Shown one piece after another: positions 4,935-6,040 of a stretch of DNA of 6,040 bases. This DNA comes from Deltaproteobacteria bacterium (GTDB lineage Bacteria > Desulfobacterota > GWC2-55-46 > S146-70): positions 1 to 6,040 of the forward strand of contig WGFD01000055.1 in the NCBI GenBank assembly GCA_015492395.1. The letters are read 5' to 3'. The number at the start of each line of letters is the position of its first letter. Position 1 is the first letter of the stretch. The notes beneath the pieces were generated by a model that was not told where the DNA came from, did not search any database, and saw only the letters and a program-made list of their open reading frames with translations. Position numbers and translations under genes: made by a program.

Positions 4935-5893
4935 ATCAGAACAAGCAGAGGATCCTTATTGTCGCGGAAGACCCCTCTGTGGGGGAAAGAATAAAAAAGC
5001 TGCTTGGGCAAGGGAGAAAGGACCTGATAGTTTATGCCGTGGAGTCCTCTCTCCAGGCGATTGATTCTATCTACGGGGATCCCCCGGACCTGATCATGAT
5101 CGACAATTCACTGGAAGAGGGTGGCGGGAGGGTCCTGTGCAACAGGGTAAAGACGGATCAAGTCTTCGGTCATCTGCCGATTATATTGATGGTGGATATA
5201 GAGGGTGGTCTGTCGTTGTTGGATTGGGAGTCCACCTATATAGATGACTATGTACACATACCCATTGATGTAGAGGAATTAATATCCAGGGTTTCCTTGA
5301 CATTTGCGAGGACCAGAAGGGTATGGGATGCCAATCCACTTACACGCCTTCCGGGAAATCATTCAATCATGAAAGAAATGCAACGGCGTATAGATGGAGG
5401 GTTATGTTTTGCGGTTGGTTACGCAGATCTCGACAACTTCAAGCCCTTTAATGACAAGTATGGTTTTTATAGGGGGGATGAGGTGATAAAGATGACGGCC
5501 CGCCTGCTTACGAATACCATCCGTGAACTCGATTCTGCGGATGCGTTTGTAGGCCATATAGGGGGAGATGACTTTGTATTCATAGTTCCGCCTGACAGTC
5601 TCGACGGCGTGTGCAGGGAGATAATAAGAAACTTCGATATGATTATTGGCAATTTTTATGACGAGGAAGACCGGGTCAGGGGGTATATAGGCTCAAAGAA
5701 CAGGAAGGGGGAGGAAGAGCGGTTTTCAATCTTGTCGATCTCCATAGGGGTGGTGACCAATGAGAGAAGGGACATAAGGCATATCGGCGAAATCAGTACT
5801 ATAGCCACCGAGATGAAGGCATATGCGAAGACCGTAAAGGGGAGTAACTACTTTAAAGACCAGAGAGCGGAAAGCGGGAAAGTATACGGCTAG
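4931..5893 (+). CDS. Receiver-GGDEF protein, probable diguanylate cyclase with degenerate receiver
   Basis: The product has 320 residues and is cytoplasmic. Residues 6-128 form a receiver domain (RILIVAEDPSV...DLIMIDNSL). The phospho-acceptor D58 is present. The acidic pair is reduced to E13/D14 with A12 in the first position, the conserved Ser/Thr is V88 and the conserved Lys is I110. The GGDEF domain covers about 134-308: NPLTRLPGN (135-143), YADLDNFKPFNDKYGF (164-179) with metal-binding D166 and guanine-contacting N174/D175, RGDE (181-184), and GGDDF (211-215) as active-site signature. GGDEF proteins condense two GTP to c-di-GMP; GGDDF is a variant and activity is probable, not certain. 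No inhibitory RxxD site at the usual 5-residue distance is present. The start is GTG at 4931, overlapping the HDOD stop as GTGA. It is the last gene of the operon and opposes the HD-GYP enzyme in function. Confidence 0.92.
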   Translation: MNQNKQRILIVAEDPSVGERIKKLLGQGRKDLIVYAVESSLQAIDSIYGDPPDLIMIDNSLEEGGGRVLCNRVKTDQVFGHLPIILMVDIEGGLSLLDWESTYIDDYVHIPIDVEELISRVSLTFARTRRVWDANPLTRLPGNHSIMKEMQRRIDGGLCFAVGYADLDNFKPFNDKYGFYRGDEVIKMTARLLTNTIRELDSADAFVGHIGGDDFVFIVPPDSLDGVCREIIRNFDMIIGNFYDEEDRVRGYIGSKNRKGEEERFSILSISIGVVTNERRDIRHIGEISTIATEMKAYAKTVKGSNYFKDQRAESGKVYG

Positions 5894-5894
5894 A

Positions 5895-5926
5895 GTGTCG
5901 ATCGCGCCTTGACACCGTTTTGTCTT
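5895..5926 (+). terminator. Candidate rho-independent terminator of the operon
   Basis: One base after the TAG, GTGTCGA (5895-5901) pairs with TTGACAC (5909-5915), seven pairs including one wobble, around a 7-base loop. It is followed by a T-rich run TTTTGTCTT (5918-5926). The stem is short and only moderately GC-rich and the T-tract is interrupted, so it may be weak or leaky. Confidence 0.4.
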
Positions 5927-5948
5927 ATATAAGGAAGCGAAACCGTCA

Positions 5949-5963
5949 TGAGCCTTGGGCTCA
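5949..5963 (+). repeat. Perfect 6-bp hairpin TGAGCC-TTG-GGCTCA
   Basis: The arms at 5949-5954 and 5958-5963 pair perfectly around a 3-base loop. It lies downstream of the operon terminator candidate and just upstream of a possible new gene. The adjacent CAAAGG (5964-5969) could also pair with CCTTTG further down (about 6000), suggesting a structured leader. No known c-di-GMP or other riboswitch signature is recognised. Confidence 0.35.
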
Positions 5964-5972
5964 CAAAGGGGC

Positions 5973-6040
5973 ATGAAAATATGGTGCGAGCAGTATCCTC
6001 CTTTGAGTAAGATAGGTGGCATCAATATTCATCACAAGGA
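5973..6040 (+). CDS. Possible start of a downstream gene, running off the window
   Basis: From the ATG at 5973 the frame stays open to the last base (22 codons, beginning MKIWCEQYPPLSKIGG). AAAGGGG precedes it with only one base of spacing, closer than normal. An in-frame TTG at 5955 is the only other start. The stretch is too short to identify, and a random frame of this length stays open about one time in three. The alternative is that AAGGA at 6036-6040 is the ribosome site of a gene beginning just outside. Confidence 0.3.
   Translation, partial: MKIWCEQYPPLSKIGGINIHHK

Noticed and set aside
5909..5933. TTGACA (5909-5914) with TATAAG (5928-5933) as a sigma70 promoter
   Set aside because: The spacer is only 13 bases, too short, and the TTGACA is part of the terminator-like stem.
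5948..6010. 20-codon ORF with AAGGA 12 bases upstream
   Set aside because: Very short, no recognisable motif, its start overlaps a hairpin, and another frame is open through the same region.

Overview
The window looks like chromosomal DNA of a motile, probably Gram-negative bacterium. The mix of an Mrp/complex-I-like antiporter subunit with HDOD, HD-GYP and GGDEF proteins fits Desulfobacterota- or Nitrospirota-type genomes, but nothing here fixes the taxon and that placement is a guess. There are no tRNA or rRNA genes, CRISPR arrays or recognisable transposase genes.

Left part (1-2255). A 3'-terminal piece of a proton-conducting, MrpD/NuoL-family membrane subunit ends at 765. It faces a small gamma-glutamylcyclotransferase-family gene on the minus strand (821-1225). 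An AT-rich gap of about 370 bases follows, holding a weak sigma70-like promoter and two short inverted repeats. It leads to an unrecognised gene (1593-2255) for a membrane-anchored protein with a compact predicted beta-rich domain and a long charged, probably disordered tail.

Right part (2352-5893). This is a compact cyclic-di-GMP-type signalling locus with two divergent arms. The minus arm encodes an HD-GYP protein (2352-3611), with an N-terminal DUF3391-like domain and all expected catalytic motifs of a c-di-GMP phosphodiesterase. The plus arm is a three-gene operon: a 105-residue stand-alone protein resembling the N-terminal domain of HD-GYP proteins (3766-4083), an HDOD protein that keeps a full set of HD metal-ligand positions (4080-4934), and a receiver-GGDEF protein with a degenerate receiver and a GGDDF active-site signature (4931-5893). 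Both internal junctions are 4-base GTGA overlaps, so the three proteins are probably translated in a coupled way.

The 154-base divergent spacer (3612-3765) is the most informative regulatory stretch. A close match to the flagellar sigma28 (FliA) promoter, TTAACTTT-N11-GCCGATAT, sits immediately upstream of the operon, so close that the mRNA would be nearly leaderless. A weaker sigma28-like match faces the HD-GYP gene. That gene also seems to be translated through a five-residue leader ORF overlapping its start codon. The inferred picture is a module co-regulated with flagellar genes, in which a c-di-GMP synthase and a c-di-GMP phosphodiesterase are made from opposite strands together with HDOD and small adaptor-like partners.

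After 5893 come a possible terminator, a short hairpin and either the beginning of another gene or the ribosome binding site of a gene starting just outside the window.
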